A stretch of 64,000 nucleotides of DNA from positions 456,723 to 520,722 of the forward strand of contig CM001633.1 in assembly GCA_000309945.1 (NCBI GenBank), given 5' to 3'. The notes below the pieces were generated by a model, which did no database searches, was not told the DNA's origin, and was given only the letters and a program-made list of their open reading frames with translations. Source of the stretch: Leptolyngbyaceae cyanobacterium JSC-12. GTDB lineage: Bacteria; Cyanobacteriota; Cyanobacteriia; Leptolyngbyales; Leptolyngbyaceae. The position numbers and the translations under genes are program-made. Position 1 is the stretch's first letter, and every line of letters begins with the position of its first letter. Shown piece after piece: positions 9,663 through 19,743 of this stretch.

Positions 9663-11285
9663 TTGTTTACTGGAGTGACAGGCTTGGAAAGTTCGTCTCC
9701 TCTCAACAGGTCTTCGGTTAACCTCGCGGATGCATTGCAATTCGCGATCTCTCGTCATCAAGCCGGACAGTTGGCTGAGGCAGAGCAGATCTATCGCCAG
9801 ATTTTGCAACAGCAGCCTCAGCATGTTGATGCATTGTCGCTCTTGGGAGTCATTGCCTGCCAGCAAGGCAAATTGGAGGAGGGGATTGCACTTTACCGAC
9901 AAGCCCTTAGCCTTCGTCCGGAGCATCGGCAGGCACGGGAAAATTTGAATTTAGCGCTGTGTAAGCAGGGTAAGCGCCTAATTGATGAGGCGATCGCTAA
10001 CCTCAACCTGATGATTAACTTTAACTCTAACAATGCCTCTATGCACCTGACTCTGGGTGGCATTTATCAAGAGCAAGGCATGTTAGACCAGGCATTGCAC
10101 CACTATCAGCAGGCACTTGCAGCCAACCCTACAGACCCTAATACGCTGAACCGTATGGGGATGATATTGCAACTCCAGAATAAATCTAATCTGGCCATTC
10201 ATTTTCATCAGCGGGTACTGGCAATTCAACCGAACAATGTTGATGCATTAATTAGCCTGGCAAAAGCAAAACTAGATCAGGGAGATGTGGAAGCTGGACT
10301 CAAGTATGCCAATCAGGCGTTGATGATCAGTCCAAATCATGCTGTTTCTCGATACAATCGGGCATTAATGCTTTTGAGCAAAGGGGACTTTGCACAAGGC
10401 TTCCCGGAGTATGAGTGGCGGTTGAAAACATCTGAGTTTCCGCCTTGTCCGTTTACTCAACCCAAGTGGGATGGCTCAGAGCTAAATGGCAAAACGTTGT
10501 TACTTCATGCTGAACAAGGACTGGGCGATACGATTCAATTTATTCGCTATGCCGCGATCGCTACTCAAAAGGGCGGACGAGTTATCTTAACCTGTCATCG
10601 ACCATTAATGCGGCTTTTATCAACTATTCCAGGAATTGAACAAATCGCGCCAATGGGCTTACCCTTGCCGGAGTTTCATGTCTACATACCGTTGATGAGT
10701 TTGCCAGCAGTTTTAGGCACTACACTCGAAACCATTCCGGCACAAGTTCCTTATCTGAAGCCCCCTGAAACCAGATTTCAACTGCCAATTAGTTCAGTCT
10801 CTTCCCCTCGTTTGAAAGTGGGGATTGCCTGGTCAGGGGGGAATCTTTACAAACGTAACCAGACGCGATCGTTTTCATTAGTGGAATACAAACCTTTACT
10901 CAACATTCCAGATGTAGCGTTCTACAGTTTGCAAAAAGGCATACCACAACTGGAAATTACTGATTTGGGTTGGACGCACAAACTGGTGGACTTAAGCGAC
11001 CAGCTAACAGACATGGCAGACACCGCCGCCGCGATCGCCCAACTTGACCTGGTGATCACTGTAGATACCTCCATCGCCCATTTAGCCGGAGCGTTAGGAA
11101 AACCAGTCTGGGTGTTATTATCCCATGTTCCTGACTGGCGCTGGATGCAAAATCGGGAGGATAGCCCCTGGTATCCCACCATGCGCTTATTTCGCCAGCA
11201 AGAACCAGGCAACTGGCAAGAAGTTATGCAACGAGTAATCGAGGCGCTAAAGCGCGATCGCCTTGCTCAGAACGCCTCTATCTAA
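9663..11285 (+). CDS. TPR protein with GT9-like glycosyltransferase domain
   Basis: A 540-residue fusion. Residues about 15-270 are six or seven tetratricopeptide repeats (e.g. AEQIYRQILQQQPQHVDALSL, LDQALHHYQQALAANPTDPN). Residues about 285-530 resemble heptosyltransferase-like GT9 domains: LLHAEQGLGDTIQFIRYAA, a KVGIAWSGG strand, and TVDTSIAHLAGALGKPVWVLL. Such TPR-GT proteins modify proteins or glycans, but the acceptor is unknown. The start is uncertain: TTG at 9663 or GTG at 9675, with no upstream ATG. No partner gene is adjacent in the same orientation. Confidence 0.85.
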   Translation: MFTGVTGLESSSPLNRSSVNLADALQFAISRHQAGQLAEAEQIYRQILQQQPQHVDALSLLGVIACQQGKLEEGIALYRQALSLRPEHRQARENLNLALCKQGKRLIDEAIANLNLMINFNSNNASMHLTLGGIYQEQGMLDQALHHYQQALAANPTDPNTLNRMGMILQLQNKSNLAIHFHQRVLAIQPNNVDALISLAKAKLDQGDVEAGLKYANQALMISPNHAVSRYNRALMLLSKGDFAQGFPEYEWRLKTSEFPPCPFTQPKWDGSELNGKTLLLHAEQGLGDTIQFIRYAAIATQKGGRVILTCHRPLMRLLSTIPGIEQIAPMGLPLPEFHVYIPLMSLPAVLGTTLETIPAQVPYLKPPETRFQLPISSVSSPRLKVGIAWSGGNLYKRNQTRSFSLVEYKPLLNIPDVAFYSLQKGIPQLEITDLGWTHKLVDLSDQLTDMADTAAAIAQLDLVITVDTSIAHLAGALGKPVWVLLSHVPDWRWMQNREDSPWYPTMRLFRQQEPGNWQEVMQRVIEALKRDRLAQNASI

Positions 11286-11349
11286 AAAATCAGCAGTCTA
11301 TCAAAAAATTAACAGTCTATCAAAGAGAACACCATCAAGTTAATCACCA

Positions 11350-12912
11350 TCAACCATCCCATGAAGGATGAGCATCAGTTTTGACAAGATCTTCAATAAT
11401 CCGCTGTTTTAGTTTCTCAAATTCAGTTTGTAGCATGGTTTTAGACATCGCAGGTCGCCCAACAGAGGGGGCTGTTTGAGACTGAATTGCCCATTGCTTC
11501 AGTCCTAAACATTGCGAATGGTGAATCTTAACAGTAATTACATGGGCGCATTTATGGGGATTTTCTATTGCAAATAGAATAATTTGGAATTCCTGGCGAT
11601 CAGCTAACTGGCGAATTAGCGACTGCCCCTGTCTTGTCTTCAAGTCTAAATAACAACGCAACCAGCGAGGACCACTTTCCTGGCTATGGAAACGGTTATA
11701 CAAAGCTGTAATCCACAGCACCATTGGGTGAGGAGATAGAGTACACAAAAAATTCTTGTAGATTTTGTTGTAAAGTCGGTTGAGTTGTAAGCTACGAATT
11801 TCTTGCATCGGGAGCATCACCCAAATAGTTGCAACTGATTCTCCAGCTTTAGAGTAAACGTGGGGAAACACAATTTGGGCAATGGGTTTGTTGGTAGGCC
11901 AAGTGGCTGACTGATAGATTTCTTCTAGAAGAGAGACCGGCTGCGGTTGCACCAGTTGCTCTTCTGTTAAACTCCTTCTAGCAAGCACTTCCCCAATCCG
12001 GTTCCCAATTTGCCGACTGGCACTATAACGTTCTTCTAGGGGAACCAATGCTCTGAGCACCTCTGCGACTGATTGAGGGCGGTTGTCAGCTTTTTTCTCA
12101 AGGCAAGCCATGACTAATGTTTCTAGCGCCTTGGGCAGTTTCAGGGTAGGGTTTGCGGCGTCAAATGTGCGCGGCGGCTGAAAATGATGAGCTTTGTACC
12201 AACCACCAAAAGAATGCGTTTCAGCCTGGAGTGGCATTTTGCCTGTCAACATTTCAAACATCATGATGCCGAGGCTGTAGATGTCCGAGCGGGGATCGAG
12301 ATCTTGCCCTTCCATTTGTTCAGGAGAAGAGTAGGGCAGCGTTCCCATAAATGAACTGGTTTGCCCACTGTCTTCTTGCAGCAGTTTAGCAATACCAAAG
12401 TCGAGAATTTTTACAAGTTCACCAAAGCCAGTGTCGTGACTGACGAGAATATTACTTGGCTTGATATCTCGATGAATAATAGGACAGAGTTGATTGTCAA
12501 TCTGAATTCCCTCGTGGGCGCATTGCAACCCCAGGCAAATCTGGCGGGCAAGGCTAAGAAAACGCGGCAGGGGGAGGGTTTGTGTAGTGGTAATCACCTC
12601 GCTCAGGCTTTCCCCCTGGAGATATTCCATGACATAGAAGGGAACATCCTCTCCATCGACGCCGTAATCGGTTACACGAACGATGTGTAAGCTTTTTTGT
12701 CCCAACTGAGCGCAGGTGCGGGCTTCGGTTTTGAAGCGATCGCGCATTCTTGGGGTCAGTAAATTGTGAACTAAAAACTTGACGGCTATAACACTTCCCA
12801 ACAGGACATCTTCAGCACGATAAACTCTCCCCATCGCGCCTTTCCCAACCAGTTCAACGAGGTGGTAGCGGTTTGCTATCAAACGTCCAATATTGGGGTC
12901 GTCTATCGTCAT
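11350..12912 (-). CDS. Serine/threonine protein kinase
   Basis: About 520 residues. The Hanks-type kinase domain spans about 15-285: glycine loop VGKGAMGRVY, Lys in IAVKFL, catalytic loop HRDIKPSNIL, DFGIAKL, and SSPEQMEG in the activation segment. The remaining 220 residues have no recognised domain or transmembrane segment, so the kinase is probably cytosolic. ATG at 12912 (MTIDDPNIG) is preferred to an ATG nine codons upstream because kinase homology begins soon after. It may phosphorylate regulators; targets are not visible. It is the last of a run of minus-strand signalling genes, separated from the upstream kinase by about 215 bp. Confidence 0.92.
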   Translation of the reverse strand: MTIDDPNIGRLIANRYHLVELVGKGAMGRVYRAEDVLLGSVIAVKFLVHNLLTPRMRDRFKTEARTCAQLGQKSLHIVRVTDYGVDGEDVPFYVMEYLQGESLSEVITTTQTLPLPRFLSLARQICLGLQCAHEGIQIDNQLCPIIHRDIKPSNILVSHDTGFGELVKILDFGIAKLLQEDSGQTSSFMGTLPYSSPEQMEGQDLDPRSDIYSLGIMMFEMLTGKMPLQAETHSFGGWYKAHHFQPPRTFDAANPTLKLPKALETLVMACLEKKADNRPQSVAEVLRALVPLEERYSASRQIGNRIGEVLARRSLTEEQLVQPQPVSLLEEIYQSATWPTNKPIAQIVFPHVYSKAGESVATIWVMLPMQEIRSLQLNRLYNKIYKNFLCTLSPHPMVLWITALYNRFHSQESGPRWLRCYLDLKTRQGQSLIRQLADRQEFQIILFAIENPHKCAHVITVKIHHSQCLGLKQWAIQSQTAPSVGRPAMSKTMLQTEFEKLKQRIIEDLVKTDAHPSWDG

Positions 12913-13128
12913 ACGAGAAGTTAACAAAGTCACCCTCATTCCCTAATGGCAATGAACCTATTCATGGAAAAGCCGTAGATGCACGTAATAATGAACCCTT
13001 ATTTTTTGATACTTAGCCAGTCACCTATCTATTAGTAATCCCGCATGGCTATTCTAGCTATCTCTTTTCACTATAATCTCTGGAGGTTAACGAAATTCCA
13101 GAAAAATTCTGTTGTAGTAAATTCCAAA

Positions 13129-14244
13129 TTACGCTCTCACACTTTTGAGCGTGACGACGAAGATACTACCTTGCCCAACCTGACTTTCTACCCGAATAGT
13201 ACCGTTATGGCTCTTGACAGATTGATTGACAATCGCTAGTCCAAGTCCTGTACCAGGAATCTGTTTCACATTACTACCTCGATAGAAGGACTCAAACAAT
13301 CGCACCTGATCATCAAGAGGAATTCCGATCCCATAATCTTGAACACGGAAAGTAAGCGTTTCGCGATCGTCAATCAGATCAAAAATGACTGGACTACCCG
13401 CAGGGGAATATTTGACAGCGTTTGAGAGGAGATTGGTCAAAATATGGCGCAGCAGCCTGATATCCAGGTAGTAGAATGGCTCAGTTGTTGGATCAATACC
13501 ACTGACATTGAAATGGATAATGGGTGAATTATCTTGATGCTGAATGTTGATCGCATCAATGACTTCATGACAAAACCAAAGCAGGTTAAGAGGCTCTGGA
13601 CGACACTCTAGTTTTCCAGATTCGGCTTCCCCGATTACCATGACCTCTTGCAAGAGTTGCAGCATTTGCTTGACTGCACTTTTGCCTCGCTGCAAACAGG
13701 CTTGCCTTTTTTCAGGCGGGACATTTGCATTGTCGTAGGACTCTAGCAAATCAAAAGAGAATTGTAGAGTGCTGAGAGGGTTGCGAAATTCATGAGACAC
13801 CATCGAAACAAACTGCGATTTGAGATCAAGAAGTGCTTTCTCTTTAGCCAAAGCTTGTTTGATTGCCAATTCTGCCCGATGGCGCGTAAGCGCAATTTCA
13901 ATCGCAGTGCTTAAATCTTGGCTATTAACAGGTTTTACTAAATAACCAAACGGTTGGGCAGCTTTCGCTTGTTGCAGGGTTTTTTCATCAGCATGAGCCG
14001 TTAAAAACACAATTGGAATCTCATATTGAGACTGAACTTGAGCAGCAATCTCGGTTCCATCAACCTTTCCATGCAGAACAACATCTAACAAGATCAGATC
14101 AGGTTTCTCTTGGGTAAGAGCTGCAAAAGCAGTATCAGCATCCCGAGCAGTTGCTATCACTTCGTAACCCAGTTTCAGCAATTGTCGTCTAATATCAAGA
14201 GCAATTAACTGTTCATCTTCTACGATTAATATTTTTGATGCCAT
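13129..14244 (-). CDS. Response regulator-histidine kinase hybrid
   Basis: About 371 residues. A receiver domain (MASKILIVEDEQ..., phospho-acceptor Asp in LILLDVVL, Lys in YLVKPVN) at 3-120 precedes a HisKA domain with phospho-His in MVSHEFRNPL and an HATPase domain with NLLSNAVKYSP, DYGIGIP and GTGLGLAIV. The order receiver then kinase implies that phosphorylation by another kinase controls this one. The likely donor is the HisKA_2-type kinase encoded just upstream at 14290. The ATG at 14244 is preferred because the receiver begins there. Confidence 0.92.
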   Translation of the reverse strand: MASKILIVEDEQLIALDIRRQLLKLGYEVIATARDADTAFAALTQEKPDLILLDVVLHGKVDGTEIAAQVQSQYEIPIVFLTAHADEKTLQQAKAAQPFGYLVKPVNSQDLSTAIEIALTRHRAELAIKQALAKEKALLDLKSQFVSMVSHEFRNPLSTLQFSFDLLESYDNANVPPEKRQACLQRGKSAVKQMLQLLQEVMVIGEAESGKLECRPEPLNLLWFCHEVIDAINIQHQDNSPIIHFNVSGIDPTTEPFYYLDIRLLRHILTNLLSNAVKYSPAGSPVIFDLIDDRETLTFRVQDYGIGIPLDDQVRLFESFYRGSNVKQIPGTGLGLAIVNQSVKSHNGTIRVESQVGQGSIFVVTLKSVRA

Positions 14245-14289
14245 TATTTTCTGCCCCGATTTAATGCCTGATCTCAAAGCCCATAAGTG

Positions 14290-17200
14290 TCATTCTGGCA
14301 TTCGATGACGGGGAAAAGTGATATGGAACATGGTGCCTGCTTGTTGAATCACCTCCAGTGTTCCTTCTAATTGTCCAACTAGCTCACACACGATTTGTAG
14401 CCCTAGCGATTTAGTGTTGCGAATATCAATATCGCTTGGAAGACCAACCCCATTATCGCAGATGCGCAAAAGGAACTGATTAGTGATTTCGTTAAATGTA
14501 AATAAAATCTGGACTTCCCCAGCGCGATCGTCAGGAAAGGCGTGCTTAATTGCGTTAGAAACTAATTCGTTGATGATTAAGCCACAGGGAATGACGACAT
14601 CCAGACCAAGTTCAATAGAATCTACGTGATGCGTCAAACGAATGGGCAAACCAATTGGAATGTAGGATTGGAATAGATCGGCAATCAGGCTCTGAACGTA
14701 CTGAGCAAAGTCAATTTGGGCAAGATCATTTGAGCGATAAAGCTGTTCGTGAATCATTGCCATGACTTTGATGCGGCGTTGACTCTCACGAAATAAATCT
14801 AACAAGTGAGGATCGGGCAGCGTATCTGCCTGAAGATTGAGCAAACTGGAGATAATCTGCAAGTTATTTTTGACACGATGATGAATTTCTTTCAGCAGCA
14901 CCTCTTTTTCTCGTAAGGAAGCTCGGAGTTGAACTTCTGCACGTTGACGTTCTAGTTCTATCTGCTTGCGATCGTTAATATCCATACAGACCCCAAATAG
15001 TTTTGTGGGGTTTCCGTGTTCATCTAGAATGCACGTCGCTCGATCATAAAACCAGCGCAGAGTGCCATCCGGTAATACAATCCGAAATTCGATCTCACAG
15101 AGTTGTTGGTTCTGCAATGCGACTAGCTCTGCTCGATACACGAGTTCTCGATCATCCGGATGGACACGTGCAAAAAATAAATCATTCGTCGGCATGGGGC
15201 TAAGCAAGTTTCCGGCTTCGTCGAGTACGTGCCCTTTACAATTAGTTTGATATTTCAAAAACTCATAAATCTCTGGCGACCAGCGCACTGCATCGGTGAC
15301 TATATCCCATTCCCAAGTGCCCATCTTGGCGGCAGAAAGCGCCAAGTGTAACTGGCTGGTACGCTGCTCTACTCGCAGTTCCAGGTCTTGATTGAGTTGC
15401 TGTACCTGCTGGAGCAGGGTCGTTTGTTGAATGGCGATCGCCACCTGGTCTGCTACTGCCTGAGCCAGTTCCACTTGCCCGTCTGTCCATCTGAATTGAT
15501 GTTGCTGACTGCTAAGGGTCAAACTGCCCCAGACCTTTTGATTGACAACAATGGGCACGAGTAACCAGGCTCCTGGAGCAATTTGAGCCAATTCTTGATT
15601 CACTGCATCAGTAATGGTGCTTGTATCGTTGACTCGCACCACCTCCAACTGTTTCAGTTGTGCAGCAAATGGATTCTCTGCATCGGGAATTTCTATCCCC
15701 AGGCAGTCAGGCATTTGGGGATTACACCGATGCTGCGCAATATGGAGCCAGCCAGCGCGTTCTGGAAGATATTGAGCAATCACTACCCTATCAACTTGCA
15801 ACAATTCAGCCATTTCAGCAATTGCCAGAGTAAATACAGTATCCAGATCAAGGGATGATCGCACAGCCTGAATCACCCGATTGAGTCCTTGCTCTTGGGC
15901 AACCCACTGACGCAAGGATTCAACCAGTTGACTTTGATCTAAGGCGAGACTGACTTGGTTAGCTAATTGTTGCAATAGATAAATGTCGTCCTGGCGCCAA
16001 TGACGGGGGGTGTGACACTGATGGGCAATTAACAATCCCCAAAGGGTGTGATCCTGTAAGAGCGGCACTACCAAATTTGCCCGTACCGAAAACTGCTGCA
16101 GCAAGGCTTTATGGCAATCTTGAAGATTTGCCTCCAGGATATCATGAGTGTAACTGATGCGCCCTTGGCGGTAGCGCTCTACATAATTTGCCGCAAAACA
16201 CGAGTCCACAATTTGTTGATGCAGCATTGAATAGTTTGGGGAACTGACTGCTTCTGTTGTAATCACGCCAAACCAATCAGGTGGGAAGAGGCGATAAATC
16301 AGGACCCGGTCTACTTGAAGAAGTTGCTGAACTTCATTGACTGTTGTTTGCAGAATCTCATCCAGGTTGAGCGATTGGCGAATTTTGATGGTAATTTCAG
16401 ACAAAAGTTGAGATTTTTGCCGTTCTCGTTCTCGTTCTCGTTCTCGTTCCACCCGGTCTGTAACATTCAGGCTGCTGCCAACAATGCGATAAATTTGTCC
16501 CTGGTTATCTCTAACAGGTGTTAGGGTGGTGATCCACCAGGTATCTTGCTGATTAAAAACAAGCTGCTCATCGTAGGTAATGCTGCTTCCTGCATCAACA
16601 CAATCTTGATAATGCTGACGAACAGCAGCGGCAAAATCCGGTGGAAATATCTCTTCGGGAGTTTTGCCATACAGTGCTTCGGTGGAAATGCCTGTAAACT
16701 GTTCGTGGGCAGGGTTGAATCCCCCGTAGCGAAACTCCCCATCTGGCAGCACATCCACAATGAACAAAGACACTTGAGTGTTGTTGTAAATGCTGCGTAA
16801 AAAGGTGTCGCTTTCTGCCAGAGCCACTTCTGCTCGCTTCAAGTCAGTCAAATCGTGGCAGATGACGATCGCGCCGCTGATACTGCCATCCGGTTCTTGA
16901 TAGGGAGCATAGCTAACTCCCAAAAAATGTGGTTCATGGTTAGCATCAGTAAACCAGGCTTCGTAGTGAACCTTTTCTCCAGCAAAGCAGCGATCAAGAT
17001 AGGGCTTGATAATGGATTGAAACACTGCTTCACCGTGCAGTTCGCTGACTGAATGCCCCACAATTTCATCTCGTTGTTTCCCACTCCAGGGGAGATAACT
17101 CTCGCTAATCAGGCGATAGATATAGTTTCGATCTACAAGCGACATACGTTCAGGATTTGCCGAAACGAGTTGCTCATACTGGCGTAAAGCTATTTCGGCA

Positions 17201-17721
17201 GTTTTGCGATCGCTAATGTCCACCGCGGTTCCAATTATTTGTTGTGGGGTACCATCTGCAGCGCGCTTAAAAATTTTGTCTCGGCTTTGTAACCAGCGCC
17301 ATTCACCACTGACATGCCGCATACGGTATTCAACTTCAAAAATATCGTCATCTTTTCCTGAAAAGCATTGCCTGACTTTTTCTAAAACTCTAGGAAGGTC
17401 ATCTGGATGAACTAGATTGATAAACAACTGATCGCCCATTGCCTGAATTTCGGCTGGGGAATAGCCCAACACCTCCGCAATTTGGTGATTAACATATACA
17501 TTGCGTTGCTCCACCAGATCGTAGACGTAGAGAATCGCGGAGGTGGATTCAAGGATTTGTTGAGCAAATGTTGGTTGGATTGCTTCTAGCTGCTGGAGCT
17601 GGAGCTGGCATTGCTGCAACTGTCGTTCTAGTTCGGCATTACGGGCTTGCAATAGCGCAATTTTGGCGGCATCTGGTTGCCAGGAGTCATTCAGTTGCCC
17701 AGAACATTCAACATCTGACAT
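14290..17721 (-). CDS. Multisensor histidine kinase, PAS-PAS-PAS-GAF-GAF-PAS-HisKA_2
   Basis: 1,143 residues with no transmembrane segment. The order is coiled coil (25-50), three PAS/PAC units (55-180, 185-300, 305-425), a charged linker, GAF1 (440-600), GAF2 (615-775), a fourth PAS (about 800-920), and a HisKA_2/HATPase kinase with [19 protein letters not shown] and [15 protein letters not shown]1 has DSCF at 506-509 and Cys536-His537 in [11 protein letters not shown], at the position where phytochrome-type GAF domains attach bilin, so it is a candidate cyanobacteriochrome domain. HisKA_2 kinases usually phosphorylate separate regulators; the receiver-kinase 45 bp downstream is the natural partner. 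Confidence 0.92.
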   Translation of the reverse strand: MSDVECSGQLNDSWQPDAAKIALLQARNAELERQLQQCQLQLQQLEAIQPTFAQQILESTSAILYVYDLVEQRNVYVNHQIAEVLGYSPAEIQAMGDQLFINLVHPDDLPRVLEKVRQCFSGKDDDIFEVEYRMRHVSGEWRWLQSRDKIFKRAADGTPQQIIGTAVDISDRKTAEIALRQYEQLVSANPERMSLVDRNYIYRLISESYLPWSGKQRDEIVGHSVSELHGEAVFQSIIKPYLDRCFAGEKVHYEAWFTDANHEPHFLGVSYAPYQEPDGSISGAIVICHDLTDLKRAEVALAESDTFLRSIYNNTQVSLFIVDVLPDGEFRYGGFNPAHEQFTGISTEALYGKTPEEIFPPDFAAAVRQHYQDCVDAGSSITYDEQLVFNQQDTWWITTLTPVRDNQGQIYRIVGSSLNVTDRVERERERERERQKSQLLSEITIKIRQSLNLDEILQTTVNEVQQLLQVDRVLIYRLFPPDWFGVITTEAVSSPNYSMLHQQIVDSCFAANYVERYRQGRISYTHDILEANLQDCHKALLQQFSVRANLVVPLLQDHTLWGLLIAHQCHTPRHWRQDDIYLLQQLANQVSLALDQSQLVESLRQWVAQEQGLNRVIQAVRSSLDLDTVFTLAIAEMAELLQVDRVVIAQYLPERAGWLHIAQHRCNPQMPDCLGIEIPDAENPFAAQLKQLEVVRVNDTSTITDAVNQELAQIAPGAWLLVPIVVNQKVWGSLTLSSQQHQFRWTDGQVELAQAVADQVAIAIQQTTLLQQVQQLNQDLELRVEQRTSQLHLALSAAKMGTWEWDIVTDAVRWSPEIYEFLKYQTNCKGHVLDEAGNLLSPMPTNDLFFARVHPDDRELVYRAELVALQNQQLCEIEFRIVLPDGTLRWFYDRATCILDEHGNPTKLFGVCMDINDRKQIELERQRAEVQLRASLREKEVLLKEIHHRVKNNLQIISSLLNLQADTLPDPHLLDLFRESQRRIKVMAMIHEQLYRSNDLAQIDFAQYVQSLIADLFQSYIPIGLPIRLTHHVDSIELGLDVVIPCGLIINELVSNAIKHAFPDDRAGEVQILFTFNEITNQFLLRICDNGVGLPSDIDIRNTKSLGLQIVCELVGQLEGTLEVIQQAGTMFHITFPRHRMPE
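16422..16450 (-). repeat. Hexanucleotide microsatellite in kinase linker
   Basis: Four perfect copies of gttctc followed by a partial fifth lie in frame and encode a run of alternating Arg and Glu (residues about 424-434) between PAS3 and GAF1. Copy-number change would add or remove two residues of the linker helix without a frameshift. Confidence 0.85.
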
Positions 17722-17993
17722 ACAGTTGATGGATTTTGGGAGTAGGGGAACCTCGTATTCTGTAGTCTATATACCCTGTTTCCACTGCTGTCTCAACGGA
17801 AGAATGGCTGACTTTAACAAAACGGGTGATTGTTGAAAAAATTGCTAAATTGCGTCCCACTCTAAAACTGGCGGTTTCTCTGAGAGGATGTTTTGAAGGC
17901 CCGGTTTCTAGTGATTTGGCCGACTAAAGTCGTGACTACGAACATAAGAACCTGGATGAGTGCGGCTGTTTCAAACACCCTCTAAGGGGTTAT

Positions 17994-18440
17994 TCACTCT
18001 AATTGCCTTTCTAGGGTAGCTTCCATGGTGCTGGTGAGATAATGCCCTGCCATAATGCCGCTCGAGAGGTAGTACTTGTTTTCGTCTACGCGATAGAGCG
18101 TTTCAAAACCGCTACGGCGCTGGCGATCGCCCAATACCCAATACCGCTGAACTATAGACTCTTGGGCAACCCAGCCTTCACCTTCCACGCGCCCTAACAA
18201 GCTGTGCTGGAGAACAAAAGTATATTGCCGCTCTCCCATGTCTAAGCGTCCCCGGTATTGCAGCGAAATTTCTTCGCGATCGCTGCCCGGAAAAACGAGT
18301 TTTGTGACCATTGTGAACCAATCATCTCGGCTCCAGGCTACCAGAGTTTTACCCATGACGGACATTGGCATTCCGTTTCGCTCTAGCCAGTGCCCCTGCA
18401 TTGTCCAGCGTCCTGGCTGTATCAAAAAGGTATGAGCCAC
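17994..18440 (-). CDS. Unknown protein, possible beta-barrel
   Basis: I do not recognise this 148-residue protein. It is rich in Trp, Tyr and alternating hydrophobic residues (RWTMQGHWLE, LQYRGRLDMGERQYTFVLQ, IVQRYWVLGDRQ), which suggests a small lipocalin-like beta barrel; this is only an inference. No signal peptide. It lies 66 bp downstream of anmK on the same strand and may be cotranscribed. About 270 bp of featureless sequence separate its stop from the kinase gene start at 17721. Confidence 0.7.
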   Translation of the reverse strand: MAHTFLIQPGRWTMQGHWLERNGMPMSVMGKTLVAWSRDDWFTMVTKLVFPGSDREEISLQYRGRLDMGERQYTFVLQHSLLGRVEGEGWVAQESIVQRYWVLGDRQRRSGFETLYRVDENKYYLSSGIMAGHYLTSTMEATLERQLE

Positions 18441-18506
18441 AGCGTTAATCCCTTGAACGACGATGTATCGCCATGCTGGTCAATCGGTAACCCATGCTAT
18501 CACGCA

Positions 18507-19691
18507 TTATGACACTGGGCTGAAGATTTCACCCAGTAGCATGTCCTGGCTTGCACCTGTCACACTGGGCAAATTCCCAGGAATATTACAGGTTCGCCAA
18601 TAGGCAAGAACCGCAAAGGCGATCGCTTCCTTGAAGTCGGCGTTTAGCCCAATTTCATCCGTAGTTAATACTGGTGTTGGTTGCAGGTGATGCTGAAGAC
18701 GCTGGTTTAGGTACTGATTTTTACTGCCACCACCACATAAAAAAATCCGCTCTGGCATTTGGGGAAGAAAGGTTTGATAACTATGGGCGATCGAGGCAGC
18801 GGTGAGTTCGGTTAACGTTGCTAGAATATCCGCAGGTTGAGTAACCCTCCACGCTTCGCAATCCTGCAGGCATTGGTGCAGGTATTCCACACCAAACAAT
18901 TCTCGCCCGGTTGATTTGGGCGGTGCTTGCTGAAAAAACGGGTGTTGTAGCCATTGGTGAACAAGGGTTGCAGCGGGGGTTCCGGTTGCTGCCCAAGAGC
19001 CATTTTCGTCGTAGCTTTTTTCTCCATGAGATAAATGCTGCACCGCCAGATCCAGCAAACTGTTACCAGGTCCCGTATCCCAGCCCAGCACCTGGTCTTG
19101 CCAGCGATCGCCTGTTTGTGCAGGCAAATAGGTGACATTCCCAATCCCACCAATGTTCTGTATACAACTTGTTTTGTGAGGATGCCCTAACAAGCAGGCA
19201 TCAACTTTGGATACCAGGGGTGCCCCTTGACCATTGGCTGCAATATCTGCTGCCCGAAAATTGCTCACCGTTGGAATCCTAGTCAGGTGAGCAATCAAAG
19301 CACCCCGCCCCAATTGCAGACTGTAGCCAAGGGCAGGGCGTTTATTGCTTCCATTCCCCTTTCCCTGTTCTTTGAATGCCTGTTTAGGACGATGAAAGAC
19401 CGTTTGTCCATGCGAACCGATTAGTTGTGCCGGAGCATAAGGCTTTTGAAGGGCGATCGCAGCATTGGCAAATTGTTCTGCGATCGCATCATCCAACTCT
19501 GCCAGTTCTGCCACTGAAAGGGGTGCTCCGCCGCACACTGCTAAAATCTGTTGACGCAACGCGGAAGGATAAGGAATCGTTTGCCCTGTCAAAAGTTCGA
19601 CCTGCAAGTCCATCGTTGAACCAGAAATTTCGACCAAGGCTGCATCAATACCATCCACCGATGTACCACTGATCAAACCAATCACCCGCAT
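18507..19691 (-). CDS. anmK: Anhydro-N-acetylmuramic acid kinase
   Basis: A full-length 394-residue Anm[21 protein letters not shown] at the N terminus, the sugar/ATP site motifs [24 protein letters not shown] and [13 protein letters not shown], and a C-terminal LCGGGSKN. The enzyme converts anhydroMurNAc from cell-wall turnover to MurNAc-6-phosphate. It is cytosolic. With the VanX-like dipeptidase at 3.3 kb it suggests peptidoglycan recycling, although the two are not linked. A 148-residue unknown follows. Confidence 0.96.
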   Translation of the reverse strand: MRVIGLISGTSVDGIDAALVEISGSTMDLQVELLTGQTIPYPSALRQQILAVCGGAPLSVAELAELDDAIAEQFANAAIALQKPYAPAQLIGSHGQTVFHRPKQAFKEQGKGNGSNKRPALGYSLQLGRGALIAHLTRIPTVSNFRAADIAANGQGAPLVSKVDACLLGHPHKTSCIQNIGGIGNVTYLPAQTGDRWQDQVLGWDTGPGNSLLDLAVQHLSHGEKSYDENGSWAATGTPAATLVHQWLQHPFFQQAPPKSTGRELFGVEYLHQCLQDCEAWRVTQPADILATLTELTAASIAHSYQTFLPQMPERIFLCGGGSKNQYLNQRLQHHLQPTPVLTTDEIGLNADFKEAIAFAVLAYWRTCNIPGNLPSVTGASQDMLLGEIFSPVS

Positions 19692-19710
19692 CGTATCTCG
19701 CCCTTAGACC

Positions 19711-19736
19711 TTACACCCTATACCCTACACCCTATT
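19711..19736. repeat. STRR heptamer array
   Basis: Short tandem heptamers of the form ACCCTAT/ACCCTAC occur between anmK and the next kinase. The same heptamer occurs at 44784-44808. Short tandemly repeated heptamers are known from cyanobacterial genomes. Confidence 0.75.
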
Positions 19737-19743
19737 CTCCATC

